A stretch of DNA of 64,000 bases from Candidatus Omnitrophota bacterium. Its GTDB lineage: Bacteria > Hinthialibacterota > Hinthialibacteria > Hinthialibacterales > JAKPRU01. Below, piece by piece: positions 1 to 9,240 of this stretch. The stretch lies in the NCBI GenBank assembly GCA_029570205.1, contig JAKQSI010000096.1, positions 1 through 64,000 of the forward strand, in the 5' to 3' direction. The translations under genes were made by a program, and so were the position numbers. The notes beneath the pieces are model-generated. The model made no database searches, was not told where the DNA came from, and was given only the letters and a program-made list of their open reading frames with translations. Each line of letters starts with the position of its first letter. Position 1 is the stretch's first letter.

Positions 1-160
1 CGCTTCGCTCCTCTTCACTCCACTTCAGGACTCCCCCATCGCATTCCTCCGACCTTTCTTTTCGTCTTCTTATCATCTCCATCTTTAACCTCCGTTTCTA
101 CACTAATTTCTCACAGGAGGTTGTCTCAGGGAATGTTGGCATAAAGGGAACCTGGGAATA

Positions 161-376
161 GTGGACGGCTCTGAGGCAACGTATCCTCTCAAGGTTCTCG
201 ATATGAATACGGGGGAGGTGCTTCGAAAATATCAAGACACTCCCGGTGTCCTGATCTGTGTTTCACCCGATGGAAAGTACTTCCTTAAAGCGGGTAGCGG
301 CACGTTATACCTTTATGACATCTCCGACCTGGCGGCAGGGGTGAAGAAGGCGGAAGAGTACGACAATCGGCAGTGA
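161..376 (+). CDS. beta-propeller-like C-terminal fragment
   Basis: A 71-residue reading frame opening with GTG. It contains one clear propeller-blade signature: a strand with VLDMNTGEVLRKY, then VSPDGKYFLKAGSGTLYLYD, as in WD40 or PQQ-like repeats. A complete propeller needs four to eight such blades, so this is either the tail of a broken gene or a short remnant. The open frame extends upstream only to about position 107, where a TAA stops it, and the first 100 bases show no continuation in that frame. An AGGAGG lies at 115-120, too far from the GTG to act as its ribosome site. No signal peptide is visible. Function unknown; probably not an intact protein. Confidence 0.4.
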   Translation: MDGSEATYPLKVLDMNTGEVLRKYQDTPGVLICVSPDGKYFLKAGSGTLYLYDISDLAAGVKKAEEYDNRQ

Positions 377-419
377 GGGTCCTCAAGATCCCTCACCTGA
401 AAACCGAAAGCATGTCAGC

Positions 420-451
420 GGGGGTTGGCAGGTTTAATACCGTCAACCCCC
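420..451. repeat. GGGGGTTG/CAACCCCC hairpin downstream of propeller fragment
   Basis: Eight-base perfect inverted repeat with a 16-base loop in the spacer between two converging reading frames (161-376 on plus, helicase on minus). No T-run follows on either strand, so it is only a possible terminator. The remainder of 377-639 holds nothing recognisable. Confidence 0.4.
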
Positions 452-639
452 ACCTGACTTCCGCCGATCTTCGGGGGAGGAAAATACCGCCTGCTGTTCC
501 AATATCGGCAGCGTCACTCGGTATGATGTCCCGGATGTAGACGAGAATCCGATCTTTCCCTCTATGCGTAGCTCTCTTTTTGAATTACATTCTCATTCTT
601 CGTTATTTCTCAACACTCCCCACCCTGAGTTCTCGGTTC

Positions 640-2892
640 TTAATTCTCAATTCTCTCCAGCTTCGCATACGCCTGCACCAGATTCTTCCTCCCCACATTC
701 TGAAACTCCACCGTAATCTGGCTCTTCGCACCGGTTCCGGTAACTTCCAAGACTACGCCCTGCCCGAATGTCCGATGATTCACCACATCTCCCGGCGCAA
801 ATTCCTGCCGCTCCAAAACTCTTGGAGATTCCTTCTTCTCAGGTTTCTCAGGTCCATTCTCTTCTCCCTCAAAATGGTCCCACAGAGAATCATCCCGGAA
901 AATAGTTGACGGAAGATTCTTCACACAGGACTGTGGGATCTCCTTGAGAAACCGTGATGGATAATTCTGCTGCGGTGTTCCGAACAGCCTCCGCGTATAC
1001 GCGCGAGTGATAAACAGGCGTTTCTTTGCCCGGGTGATCCCTACATAACACAACCTGCGTTCCTCTTCGAGTTCCTCCTTGCTGTCCTGTGACCGTGCGT
1101 GCGGCAACAGGCCCTCTTCCATGCCGGTCAGAAAGACCACCGGAAACTCCAGTCCTTTCGCGCTGTGCAAGGTCATCATCACCACACTGTCCTCACGGTC
1201 CTTCCATTCATCCACATCCGACACCAGCGATACCTCTTCCAGGTAGCCCGCCAGCACATCTTTGGCTGTAAGCGTCTCTCCTGACTGGATCAGGCATTCC
1301 TTTTCAAACTCGGCCGCTGCTGATATCAACTCACCGATATTCTCCCATCGAGTCCGATCTTGAATGTCCCGGCTGGAAGTCAGCATTTCCCCGTAGCCCG
1401 AATCCTGAAGAACAGCCTTAATGAACTCTTCGATGCTCAACTCTTGAATGCTCTGTCCCCAGCGCTGGTACATCTGCGCGAACTGCTTCGCGCTTCTCTT
1501 TGCAGCGGGCGATAGCTCCATAACCTCTTCCGCCCGCAGGCACGCCCTCAAAACCGAGATCCTCTCCATTTCGGCAAACTGCACCAGCGTCACCACACTT
1601 TGCGCGCCCAGCTTGCGGCGCGGCTCGTTCGCAATCCGCGCAAACGATGCCGTGTCGTGCGGATTGACCAACAGGCGAAGATAAGACAGAACATCCTTGA
1701 TCTCCTTGCGCTCGTAGAAACTCAATCCCCCCACAAGCGTGTATGGAATCTTCTCCCGTCGAAACACATCCTCAAATGAACGGGATTGCGCATTGATCCG
1801 ATAAAACAAAGCGATATCAGACCACCGGTACTGCCCCGTCTGGTGAAGTTCCTGAACCTGCTGAGCGACCCATTTCGCCTCCATCGTCTCATCGGGAAAG
1901 ATCGCGATCCCGATCAGTTCCCCCTTTTCGCTTTCGGTCCAGAGACGTTTGGACCGACGGTTACGGTTTCGCGCTACGACCGAGTTCGCCGCTTCCAAAA
2001 TCGTCTTAGTCGAACGATAGTTCTGCTCCAGTGGAATCACTCTCACCTGCCTGGTATCCCGCCCGAATTCCAGAATGTTCGACAATTGCGCCCCGCGCCA
2101 GCGGTAAATGGATTGATCGTCATCCCCCACTACGCACAGGTTCCCGTACTTCTCGGCGAGAATGTGCGCAATCAGGTATTGAGGGTGATTCGTATCCTGG
2201 TACTCGTCGATCATCACGTGACGAAACCGGGACTGATAATGCTCCCGAACCTCTTCGGATTCCCTCAGAAGCCGGACACCGTAAATCAAGAGATCATCGA
2301 AGTCCAGCGCATGGTTTTCCTGCAGGATCCGCTCATATTCAGCATACAAGTCCGCAACTTGCTTCCGCATAAAATCTTTGGCCTGTTCTCGAAACTCTTG
2401 CGGCCCGACTAAATGGGCTTTGGCATTCGAGATCATCTGGATCACCGCATTGGGTTTCAGGGTCTTGCTCAGACCGGCGACAGATTCCATGGCTCGCCGA
2501 ATCACGGTTGTCTGGTCCGTTCGGTCGAATATGGAAAATCCTTCGTCGAGATGGATCTTGTCGGCATGTCGGCGCAGCAGCCGCGCACAGAGAGAATGGA
2601 AGGTTGAAATCCAGACCCCTTCCGCCTGGTCCGGGATCAGCAGACGAGTTCGTTCACGCATCTCTCCCGCTGCTTTGTTGGTGAATGTCACCGCCAGGAT
2701 CTGCCAGGGCGCAATGCCCCGCGCGGCGATCAGGTAGGCGATTCGGTACGTGATGACCCGTGTCTTCCCGCTTCCCGCTCCCGCCAACACCAGCAGCGGT
2801 CCGTCTCCGTGGACCACCGCCTGCCGCTGTTGTTCATTCAGGTCTTCCAGAATGCGTTCCACCGCAGAGTTCTTCTCGGACGGGTCTTGCAT
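640..2892 (-). CDS. UvrD/PcrA/Rep-type SF1 DNA helicase
   Basis: ATP-dependent 3'-5' DNA helicase of superfamily 1A, acting in repair and replication restart. The 750 residues match the usual 700-780 of the family. Walker A GAGSGKT lies at residues 38-44, after the Q-motif LNEQQRQAV. Motif II DEYQDTN, motif III GDDDQSIYRWRGA and motif IV QNYRS are visible, as is the late motif MMTLHSAKGLEF. The C-terminal tail (GQGVVLEV...KLERIEN) resembles the PcrA/UvrD tudor-like tail that binds RNA polymerase. A longer frame begins at 2955, but the ATG at 2892 shares its A with the nadK stop codon (TGATG), which indicates translational coupling, and it lacks the unconserved 21-residue extension. Last gene of a four-gene minus-strand operon. 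Assignment to UvrD versus PcrA cannot be settled here. Confidence 0.93.
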   Translation of the reverse strand: MQDPSEKNSAVERILEDLNEQQRQAVVHGDGPLLVLAGAGSGKTRVITYRIAYLIAARGIAPWQILAVTFTNKAAGEMRERTRLLIPDQAEGVWISTFHSLCARLLRRHADKIHLDEGFSIFDRTDQTTVIRRAMESVAGLSKTLKPNAVIQMISNAKAHLVGPQEFREQAKDFMRKQVADLYAEYERILQENHALDFDDLLIYGVRLLRESEEVREHYQSRFRHVMIDEYQDTNHPQYLIAHILAEKYGNLCVVGDDDQSIYRWRGAQLSNILEFGRDTRQVRVIPLEQNYRSTKTILEAANSVVARNRNRRSKRLWTESEKGELIGIAIFPDETMEAKWVAQQVQELHQTGQYRWSDIALFYRINAQSRSFEDVFRREKIPYTLVGGLSFYERKEIKDVLSYLRLLVNPHDTASFARIANEPRRKLGAQSVVTLVQFAEMERISVLRACLRAEEVMELSPAAKRSAKQFAQMYQRWGQSIQELSIEEFIKAVLQDSGYGEMLTSSRDIQDRTRWENIGELISAAAEFEKECLIQSGETLTAKDVLAGYLEEVSLVSDVDEWKDREDSVVMMTLHSAKGLEFPVVFLTGMEEGLLPHARSQDSKEELEEERRLCYVGITRAKKRLFITRAYTRRLFGTPQQNYPSRFLKEIPQSCVKNLPSTIFRDDSLWDHFEGEENGPEKPEKKESPRVLERQEFAPGDVVNHRTFGQGVVLEVTGTGAKSQITVEFQNVGRKNLVQAYAKLERIEN

Positions 2893-3788
2893 CACGTCTC
2901 CCCAAGGTTGAACTTGTATCGAAGAATCTCCGCAAAAGACCGGTCTCGAAAACATACCGTCGGAACGGTGCGACGTGACCGACGGAGATGAAGCGTATGG
3001 GTGGATGGAAATTGAAACTCCACCTGGCCGTCCAGCGTCACCATCAGATCATCCGAGGGGTCCGGAAAACGCAAAGCAATCTCGGTTTCTCCGCTGAACA
3101 CCAGCGGACGGTTGAACAGGGAGTGCGGGCATACCGGCGTCACCACCAGCGCCGCCAGGTGCGGCTCTAATATCGGCCCGCCTGCCGATAACGAGTGCCC
3201 TGTCGAGCCGGTCGGGGTCGACACAATCAGCCCGTCCGCACGGTATGTCAACACCGGATTGCTGCCCCAAGCCAGTGTCAACTTGAGAAGCCTGCCCGGA
3301 ACCGCACGCGAAATCAGCGCCTCATTCAATGCGACATGCCTGAAAACCTCCCCCCCGTTCTCGGATACGACTCGCGCATTCACCATGTACCGATTCACAA
3401 TCCGGTAATTCCCGGCGATCAGGCAATGAATGGCCTCTTCCATCTCATCCACTGTGCATTCCGCCAGAAATCCGAAATACCCCAGGTTGATCCCCAAAAT
3501 CGGTTTGCCCATGCCCGCCGTTTCCCGCGCAACACCCAGGATCGTCCCATCCCCGCCCAGGACCACCAGCGCATCGCATTGTGCGTAAACCGCCCGACGG
3601 GCTTCATCCACTTGCCGCTCCCCGCTCCGATGCCGTGTCTCCAGCACAGTGACTTTCACGCCCGCTTCTTGAAAAAGCCGACAGGCTTTCTCACAGGCCG
3701 CCGGGGCCATCGGCTTGATTGAATGCACCACAATCCCCACGTGCGACAGACACGCCGGTATCTCGTTATTCGGATAAATCTGACTCAT
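2892..3788 (-). CDS. nadK: NAD kinase
   Basis: Phosphorylates NAD to NADP in the cytoplasm using ATP or polyphosphate. The 298 residues fit the family. The catalytic GGDGT motif stands near residue 79 (ALVVLGGDGTILG), followed by ILGINLGYFGFL. The conserved NE of VALNEALI and the glycine-rich STPTGSTGHSLSAGGPI loop are present, and the C-terminal LDGQ is kept. The stop overlaps the ATG of the downstream helicase, and the start lies 23 nt inside tlyA. The tlyA-nadK order is common in many bacteria (often with recN), which supports both calls. No unusual substitutions seen. Confidence 0.95.
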   Translation of the reverse strand: MSQIYPNNEIPACLSHVGIVVHSIKPMAPAACEKACRLFQEAGVKVTVLETRHRSGERQVDEARRAVYAQCDALVVLGGDGTILGVARETAGMGKPILGINLGYFGFLAECTVDEMEEAIHCLIAGNYRIVNRYMVNARVVSENGGEVFRHVALNEALISRAVPGRLLKLTLAWGSNPVLTYRADGLIVSTPTGSTGHSLSAGGPILEPHLAALVVTPVCPHSLFNRPLVFSGETEIALRFPDPSDDLMVTLDGQVEFQFPSTHTLHLRRSRRTVPTVCFRDRSFAEILRYKFNLGET

Positions 3789-4572
3789 GTGCTCGTTTCA
3801 CAATCTCGACAACATCTATTTCGCTGTGCCCACCGCCCGGCCTCAAATAGGCCAGAAACTCGATATTCCCGTTCTTTCCACGTATCGGGGAAGGTTCTAT
3901 ACCCTGCACCGTCCAGGTTTCGCTTGCCCATTCAACAAAACTGTCCAAGACACCGCAATGGTCCGCCGGATCACGGACTACGCCACCCTTGCCGACCAGC
4001 CCCTTTCCGATCTCAAACTGCGGTTTCACCAATACCATGACCCAACCCTCCGGCGATAGGAATCCCCGAACCGCAGGCAACACCAGCCGCACGGAGATGA
4101 AAGAAAGATCCATTGTGACAACCTGGATCGTCTCTTCAAAACTGTCTGCCGTCAGGTATCGCGCGTTCGTTCGGTCCATAATCCGCACACGCGGGTCTGT
4201 GCGCAGCCTTTCGTGCAACTGTCCCGCCCCCACATCGACTGCGTACACCCACTTCGCTCCATGCTGCAAAAGGCAGTCGACAAATCCACCCGTTGATGCC
4301 CCCAAATCGGCACACCCGCAGTCCTGAACCGACAGCCCGAACACTTCGAGCGCGCAGGCCAGCTTCTCTCCTCCCCGGCTCACATATCGCGATGGCTGAT
4401 ACCGGCAACGGACATACGCATCCGAAGCCACCCTTGTTCCCGGCTTGTCGATTGGAACCTCATCCACAAGAATGGCGCCCCGACGGATCAGCCTCTGGGC
4501 TTCGTCTCGGCTTTCCGCAATGCCGAGCTCGGTAACCAGAAGATCCAAACGAGTTCTTGTACCCGAAGACAT
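3766..4572 (-). CDS. tlyA: TlyA-family rRNA 2'-O-methyltransferase
   Basis: Two-domain RNA methyltransferase that, in characterised members, methylates cytidines of 16S and 23S rRNA and affects capreomycin sensitivity; older annotations call it hemolysin A. The N-terminal S4 RNA-binding domain covers roughly residues 8-65 (RLDLLVTELGIAESRDEAQRLIRRG). The RrmJ/FtsJ-like SAM domain follows, with ADLGASTGGFVDCLL as motif I, VYAVDVGAGQL, then the catalytic TMDLSFISV and LVKPQFE segments. The 268 residues are typical. It starts 6 nt after the glycosidase-like gene and overlaps nadK by 23 nt, so it probably shares their transcript. Confident family call; the exact rRNA target is inferred. Confidence 0.93.
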   Translation of the reverse strand: MSSGTRTRLDLLVTELGIAESRDEAQRLIRRGAILVDEVPIDKPGTRVASDAYVRCRYQPSRYVSRGGEKLACALEVFGLSVQDCGCADLGASTGGFVDCLLQHGAKWVYAVDVGAGQLHERLRTDPRVRIMDRTNARYLTADSFEETIQVVTMDLSFISVRLVLPAVRGFLSPEGWVMVLVKPQFEIGKGLVGKGGVVRDPADHCGVLDSFVEWASETWTVQGIEPSPIRGKNGNIEFLAYLRPGGGHSEIDVVEIVKRAHESDLSE

Positions 4573-4578
4573 CGCGGT

Positions 4579-6927
4579 TCACGGCGTCCCGATGGAAAAC
4601 TCCAGCGCCGCAATATCGAGCGGATTCACCAGAATCGTCGGCGGGTTGCCCCCGACAGATGTTTCAATCAACGGCGCGTTGCCGAGCAGGCTGACAGCCG
4701 TACCCAGCGGACCTCTCAGCGCGACCCGTCCGGCCTCGGTCCGTGCATTCACCGCCAGAACCAACCGCTTCTCTCCAAGCGTCCAGGATCGCAGGTAAAC
4801 TGCGGGGGAGAGGTCCGAAACCTCCATTTCCGAGGGAGTTCCATCTATCAGATAGGGGATGATCGGTTTTAGACTTTTCACGACACTCTTCATATCCTCC
4901 CAACAGCCCGCGCGCTTTGTCTCCTGGCAGGACCACCAAAATAGACCCCTGGCGTTATGAATCACTGACATCCAGGCCATGACACGAGACTCTTCCAGGG
5001 TCGGATGACGACCATTCCCAGGCGCGAACGCTTGCAGGCATGGAATCAGGCTCCGGTTTCCTTTCATTGCCTGCCATGCGCGTGAAACTACATTCCCAAC
5101 CATATCCAATGAACCCGACGGAACCGGATTACAAGCCGGAATGAACAGATCACACGTATTGGAATACCCCGAAAACATTACTGGAGTTTCTTCCATCACA
5201 AATACAGGATGAAAATGATCTACATCCCGGATAATCGCCCGAGCAGTATCCAGGTATCCGGGTTCGATTCCTGCCCGGCTCGGATGGTTCATCAGGACAT
5301 ATCCCAGAAGGGCCGGATGGTCTTTTACACGACATACCGCCTCTCGCAGCCCTTCCCGGTCCAGGTCGGGGACCAGGAACGGCTCCGTATTCAGAATCGA
5401 CCACAGACCCAGCTCTTTGCAACGGTCCAGGTACAAAATCGCTTCCCGCTCGCCCGAAAAATCGGGGATGTTCCGGTCTATAACCGTATTGAACCCGGCC
5501 TCTACCAATTCAGCGATATCAGGCACGTCATACATTCCAATCGGAAAGACCGGCTGCCCATCTATACACAGCGTCTTGTCCTCACGGATCTCGACCTTTG
5601 GAGGTGGACCGATAGACGAATTGCGGTCGAACATCACCGACCAGGATTCCATGGTTTCCTCACCTGCGAGTACTGAAATGTCGGCCCGATACGTTCCATT
5701 TGGGAAATCCTGGATCGGGATCAGAACCACATGGTGCGCTCCCCCAACCGCCTCCTTCTTGGATTGCAGAAGGTTGCCTATCCGGTCGTATACATTCGAT
5801 TCAATTGCCAGGTTTTCCATATTCCCCACGGATGGATCGATAGACAGATAAAACCTTGCTTCCTTTTCCCAAGTATAAATCGGTTGCTTGGGTTCCAGCG
5901 CGAACTGCTCGCCTTGAACCGGCTTGACGTGAAATCCGAGTGTTGTCCGATAAAGCACTTCCGAATTCGCCAGCAACGATAGACTGAGGATATAAGTCCC
6001 CGGGCGTTCAATCTTCGGCTCGAATCGGAAATGTGGCTCCTGGCCGGTTAATTCCTGTTTCACCATGTCGATTTCACGCGGTGGCTGATCCGGGCTGACC
6101 TCCCACTGTTGAAACTGGACCGTATACATCGCCTCAGCCGATACCGACCCCACCAAATTGCCGGACAGCGCATTGAAACCGAGAACCAGCCGGTCCAGCG
6201 GATTCAGCTCCAGGCAGGGAACAGAAGCCCGATCCGTAAACCGGATCTGCCCGTGACGTTCGCGTTGACCGTAGTCTCCTTGCACAATCCCCCAGTTGCT
6301 GTATTCCGCAAACGGCCCCTCCACACGCCCAATCCCCAGCCCCCAGCATTCGTTCAGGACAGGGGACTGTCCCAAATCGCTCCACGGAATAAAGAATTCC
6401 GCTGTCCACCCGCTCGCTTCCATTCGCACGGCCACCGTCCATTGCCCGTTCCATCCGGGATCGCCTGATAACTGATCGTATTGGGTCCCCAATGTGTTGA
6501 CTGCAAACCGGAAGTACCTGGAAAAATCGTCGCCGGGGGTGATCGTCAATTCAACCGAGTTGTCTCCTTCCACCGCTCCATCCCGATCTTTCGTAATGGA
6601 TACCACATCGCCCATTTCCTCTTCTTCGCACCGGACGGCCGCAAAAAGCCCCTCGCCGGTCCAGACTAGGCGGGCTTCCGTCTGTTGCGAGGCCGGCATA
6701 CGCAGAAATCGGGAGTTAAATCCCCGTAACGGCTGAGCGTATATATATGCTTCATCAGACAGATCTCCGTCCACCGTCGGCGCTGTCGCCGATGTCGCCA
6801 CCTGAACCGCATACCCTGCCGGCCGAGCGGAATAGTCCTCGAACGCCTGCCCCGCCCGCACCTTTTCTGCGCAAAAACACACTGCGAGAATCGAAACAAT
6901 TGCAGTCCGAATCATAAATCTTTTCAT
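4579..6927 (-). CDS. secreted CBM9-like / TIM-barrel glycosidase-like protein
   Basis: Large exported protein of about 782 residues. The start ATG at 6927 gives a signal peptide (MKRFMIRTAIVSILAVCFC, cleavage near VRAG); the frame opens further upstream without one. Residues about 40-240 resemble a family 9-like carbohydrate-binding fold (APTVDGDLSDEAY, then ARLVWTGEGLFAAVRC and GWTAEFFIPWSDLG). Beta-sandwich segments follow to about 450, then a region like a glycoside hydrolase TIM barrel (PVFPIGMYDVPDIAELVEAGFNTVID) and a small C-terminal beta domain. I cannot assign a GH family or catalytic acids. It leads the operon ahead of tlyA, nadK and uvrD with 6 nt spacing, an odd pairing of an exported protein with housekeeping genes. 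Confidence 0.7.
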   Translation of the reverse strand: MKRFMIRTAIVSILAVCFCAEKVRAGQAFEDYSARPAGYAVQVATSATAPTVDGDLSDEAYIYAQPLRGFNSRFLRMPASQQTEARLVWTGEGLFAAVRCEEEEMGDVVSITKDRDGAVEGDNSVELTITPGDDFSRYFRFAVNTLGTQYDQLSGDPGWNGQWTVAVRMEASGWTAEFFIPWSDLGQSPVLNECWGLGIGRVEGPFAEYSNWGIVQGDYGQRERHGQIRFTDRASVPCLELNPLDRLVLGFNALSGNLVGSVSAEAMYTVQFQQWEVSPDQPPREIDMVKQELTGQEPHFRFEPKIERPGTYILSLSLLANSEVLYRTTLGFHVKPVQGEQFALEPKQPIYTWEKEARFYLSIDPSVGNMENLAIESNVYDRIGNLLQSKKEAVGGAHHVVLIPIQDFPNGTYRADISVLAGEETMESWSVMFDRNSSIGPPPKVEIREDKTLCIDGQPVFPIGMYDVPDIAELVEAGFNTVIDRNIPDFSGEREAILYLDRCKELGLWSILNTEPFLVPDLDREGLREAVCRVKDHPALLGYVLMNHPSRAGIEPGYLDTARAIIRDVDHFHPVFVMEETPVMFSGYSNTCDLFIPACNPVPSGSLDMVGNVVSRAWQAMKGNRSLIPCLQAFAPGNGRHPTLEESRVMAWMSVIHNARGLFWWSCQETKRAGCWEDMKSVVKSLKPIIPYLIDGTPSEMEVSDLSPAVYLRSWTLGEKRLVLAVNARTEAGRVALRGPLGTAVSLLGNAPLIETSVGGNPPTILVNPLDIAALEFSIGTP

Positions 6928-7275
6928 AGAACGCTTTTCCGTTGATCGAGTATGTGGAGCAAAGCTCGGTGTGATTGTCCGCCTACCCCCCTCTGTCTCT
7001 TCCCTCAATCCCTATTTTTGATTTTTGATTCTTAATTTTCAACTCTTAATTGAGAATCAACCCTGTCCACATCGCTGCCCCCTCTCTTTTCCCCCTCTTC
7101 ATACTTGGAAAGGGGACCGGGGGGTGACGATATCTTAAGGCCGTCCCATTAAAAAATACATCCTTCAACCTATGCACGCGGATTTTTGTCCATAATTTCC
7201 ACTAGATTCGAATGGAGTTTTATGATATGATCCGATTTTTGAAGACACTGTGCCTGGGATAAGGAGACATAAATA
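6928..7275. other. divergent intergenic region with A/T-rich inverted repeat
   Basis: About 350 bases between the minus-strand glycosidase-like operon and the plus-strand pseudopilin, so it must carry both promoters. An imperfect 12-base inverted repeat (TGATTCTTAATT at 7026-7037, AATTGAGAATCA at 7048-7059) lies in it, and a related TTCTTAATTCTCAATTCTC string occurs at about 638-656. A purine/pyrimidine-biased stretch at 7080-7130 resembles the dispersed palindromes found elsewhere in the window. I could not fix a promoter with confidence. Confidence 0.5.
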
Positions 7276-7863
7276 ATGGCAAGGAAAGCGTTTACATTGA
7301 TTGAGCTGCTGATCGTTGTGGCGATCATCGGCATCCTTGCGGCGATTGCCGTTCCCAACTTCATGAATGCCAGAATGCGGGCCAAGATTTCCCAAGTTGA
7401 ATCGAACATGAAGGCGCTCAGCACAGCCACCATGTCTTATGTCGCCGATTTCACCGTGTTCCCGCTCCATGATCACCAATACAACTGCCGCGGACTCACT
7501 ACCCCAATCGCTTATATTGCCCGTATCCCCGAGGACATTTTCCAGATGGAGGGGCATGATAAGACCAAAAGAGAGAGCCTGTCGAGCAACCTCGGCACGA
7601 TTCACCCCGAACCGTTCTATATCACCAAGTCAGGTGATGCTGCCTACGGGCAAATCTCCGTGGATGGTCAGCCGCCCCCATTTCCCAGCCTGTGTGCCCG
7701 ATTCCAGGCTGACCCGGGACTCTTCGATAAATGTCGCGCACAGTATCCCAATGGTCGGTATTTCGTCAGTCTGGGACCGGATTACGTCCATGACCCGGGA
7801 AACGTCTACAATCCGTCCAATGGTTTGGTAAGCCCGGGTGATATTATTCGGGTCGCACCCTGA
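7276..7863 (+). CDS. type IV prepilin-like / pseudopilin protein
   Basis: A 195-residue protein with a textbook prepilin signal: short basic leader MARKA, cleavage before Phe, then FTLIELLIVVAIIGILAAIAVPNF with Glu at +5. The N-terminal helix is the membrane anchor before peptidase cleavage and the assembly spine afterwards. The -1 residue is Ala rather than the usual Gly; this variant is common in Planctomycetes/Lentisphaerae-like pseudopilins. The remaining globular region (residues 35-195) lacks recognisable features. The ribosome site AAGGAG sits about 10 nt upstream. It stands alone, with no secretion ATPase or peptidase gene nearby, so it must use machinery encoded elsewhere. It could be a major pseudopilin of a type II secretion system or a minor pilin. 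Confidence 0.85.
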   Translation: MARKAFTLIELLIVVAIIGILAAIAVPNFMNARMRAKISQVESNMKALSTATMSYVADFTVFPLHDHQYNCRGLTTPIAYIARIPEDIFQMEGHDKTKRESLSSNLGTIHPEPFYITKSGDAAYGQISVDGQPPPFPSLCARFQADPGLFDKCRAQYPNGRYFVSLGPDYVHDPGNVYNPSNGLVSPGDIIRVAP

Positions 7864-7969
7864 CCGGTTCGCCTTGATAACTTCCGGCCTCTTGCCGAAG
7901 GTTTGTCCTCAAGGACAATGCGGGTGGTACCGGTCTGTTGCCGGTGATTCCTTCCGATTTACTCTTCTC

Positions 7970-8010
7970 CCTCTCCCTCCGGGAAAGAGTCGGGGCGAGG
8001 GTTTCAATAC
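7970..8010. repeat. CTCTCCCT-type dispersed palindrome
   Basis: In the 218-base spacer after the pseudopilin, the string CTCCCTCTCCCTCCGGGAAA and what follows it form an imperfect palindrome. The same CTCTCC/GGGAGA style recurs near 28364-28395, 31268-31290 and 38125-38162, all intergenic or at gene edges. Nearby at about 7930-7947 an ACCGG/CCGGT hairpin matches the second dispersed family described at 36.6 kb. Confidence 0.5.
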
Positions 8011-8081
8011 CAACCCTGTTTGGATAAGATCCGGCCTCATCCTTTAGTAAACTATCGAATAATCTGCGCAAGGAGATTTTT

Positions 8082-9023
8082 ATGCCCCGCACATTGATTA
8101 CCGGAGGCGCCGGATTCCTTGGTTCCCATCTCGCGGATGCGCTTCTGGATCGCGGTCATGAGGTCATCGTCATGGATAACCTCATCACCGGCACTCTGCA
8201 GAATATCGAACACCTGTTCGCCCGCAAGGAATTCACCTTTGTTCATCACGATGTTACCAACTTCATTCATGTTTCCGGACCGCTTCATAACATCCTGCAC
8301 TTTGCCTCCCCGGCCAGTCCGGTCGATTATCTGAAACTGCCCATTCAGACTCTCAAAGTCGGTTCTCTCGGCACGCATAAAGCCCTCGGACTTGCCAAAG
8401 AGAAGAATGCCCGGTTCCTGCTCGCCTCCACCTCGGAATGCTATGGAGATCCGCTGGTCCATCCGCAGCCGGAATCGTACTGGGGCAATGTGAATCCTAT
8501 CGGCCCGCGCGGTGTGTATGATGAGGCCAAGCGATTCGCCGAGGCCCTGACCATGGCCTATCATCGGACCCATGGTGTCGATACCCGTATCGTCCGCATT
8601 TTCAACACGTATGGCCCCCGAATGCGTCCGGATGACGGCAGGGTTGTTTCCACGTTCCTTGCCGAGGCCCTTCAGAACAAACCGATCACCATTTTCGGCG
8701 ACGGTAAACAGACCCGTTCTTTCTGTTATGTGTCCGATGAGGTGGAAGGAATTATCCGCCTGCTGGAATCCGACGAGGTTGAGCCGACCAATATCGGCAA
8801 TCCCTCGGAAATGACCGTGGCACAATTAGCCGAACTTGTGAAAGAAATCACCGGAAGCCACTCCGAAATTATCTACAAGGAACTCCCCGTGGACGATCCC
8901 AAGGTCCGCCAGCCGGATATCTCCAAGGCCCGTCGGATTCTGAATTGGGAACCGAAAGTCCCCGTCGAGGAGGGACTCCGACTCACCATGGAATACTTTA
9001 AAAAAATCCTGAACGTCGCCTGA
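8082..9023 (+). CDS. UDP-glucuronate decarboxylase-like NAD-dependent epimerase/dehydratase
   Basis: Extended short-chain dehydrogenase/reductase of 313 residues. In this family the enzyme converts UDP-glucuronate to UDP-xylose using bound NAD, supplying sugar nucleotide for surface polysaccharide. Visible motifs: Rossmann GGAGFLGSH at residues 8-16, VMDNLITG for the NAD ribose, the [10 protein letters not shown] segment typical of UXS enzymes, catalytic TSECYGDP and the YDEAKR form of YxxxK, then [11 protein letters not shown] ribosome site AAGGAG lies 8 nt before the ATG. It is a single-gene unit. The alternative assignment is a related dTDP-glucose dehydratase or GDP-sugar epimerase, but SPASP and the short C-terminus favour UDP-xylose synthase. 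Confidence 0.88.
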   Translation: MPRTLITGGAGFLGSHLADALLDRGHEVIVMDNLITGTLQNIEHLFARKEFTFVHHDVTNFIHVSGPLHNILHFASPASPVDYLKLPIQTLKVGSLGTHKALGLAKEKNARFLLASTSECYGDPLVHPQPESYWGNVNPIGPRGVYDEAKRFAEALTMAYHRTHGVDTRIVRIFNTYGPRMRPDDGRVVSTFLAEALQNKPITIFGDGKQTRSFCYVSDEVEGIIRLLESDEVEPTNIGNPSEMTVAQLAELVKEITGSHSEIIYKELPVDDPKVRQPDISKARRILNWEPKVPVEEGLRLTMEYFKKILNVA

Positions 9024-9180
9024 CCCGCTCATAATCCTGACTATACGTAACCGATCCCATGAAAAATTCGTCGGAACTACCGACTAATTCACGCCTCCTT
9101 CTTCCTCTCTTTTTCGTGTTTCCGTATCCTTTTCGTGCTTTCGTGATTCACCCCATCCCATGTTTCAATCCGCAATCCAG

Positions 9181-9219
9181 AATAAAAAAGATGGGCTTCC
9201 TCGGTTGAGAAAACCCACC
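9181..9219 (-). terminator. Rho-independent terminator of the His-rich lipoprotein gene
   Basis: On the minus strand a 13-bp stem, counting G-T wobbles, with loop AACC (arms 9207-9219 and 9190-9202) is followed by a T-rich tail at 9189-9181. It lies about 20 nt after the stop at 9241. Confidence 0.85.
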
Positions 9220-9240
9220 TTGTGATATGTCAACTACCAA

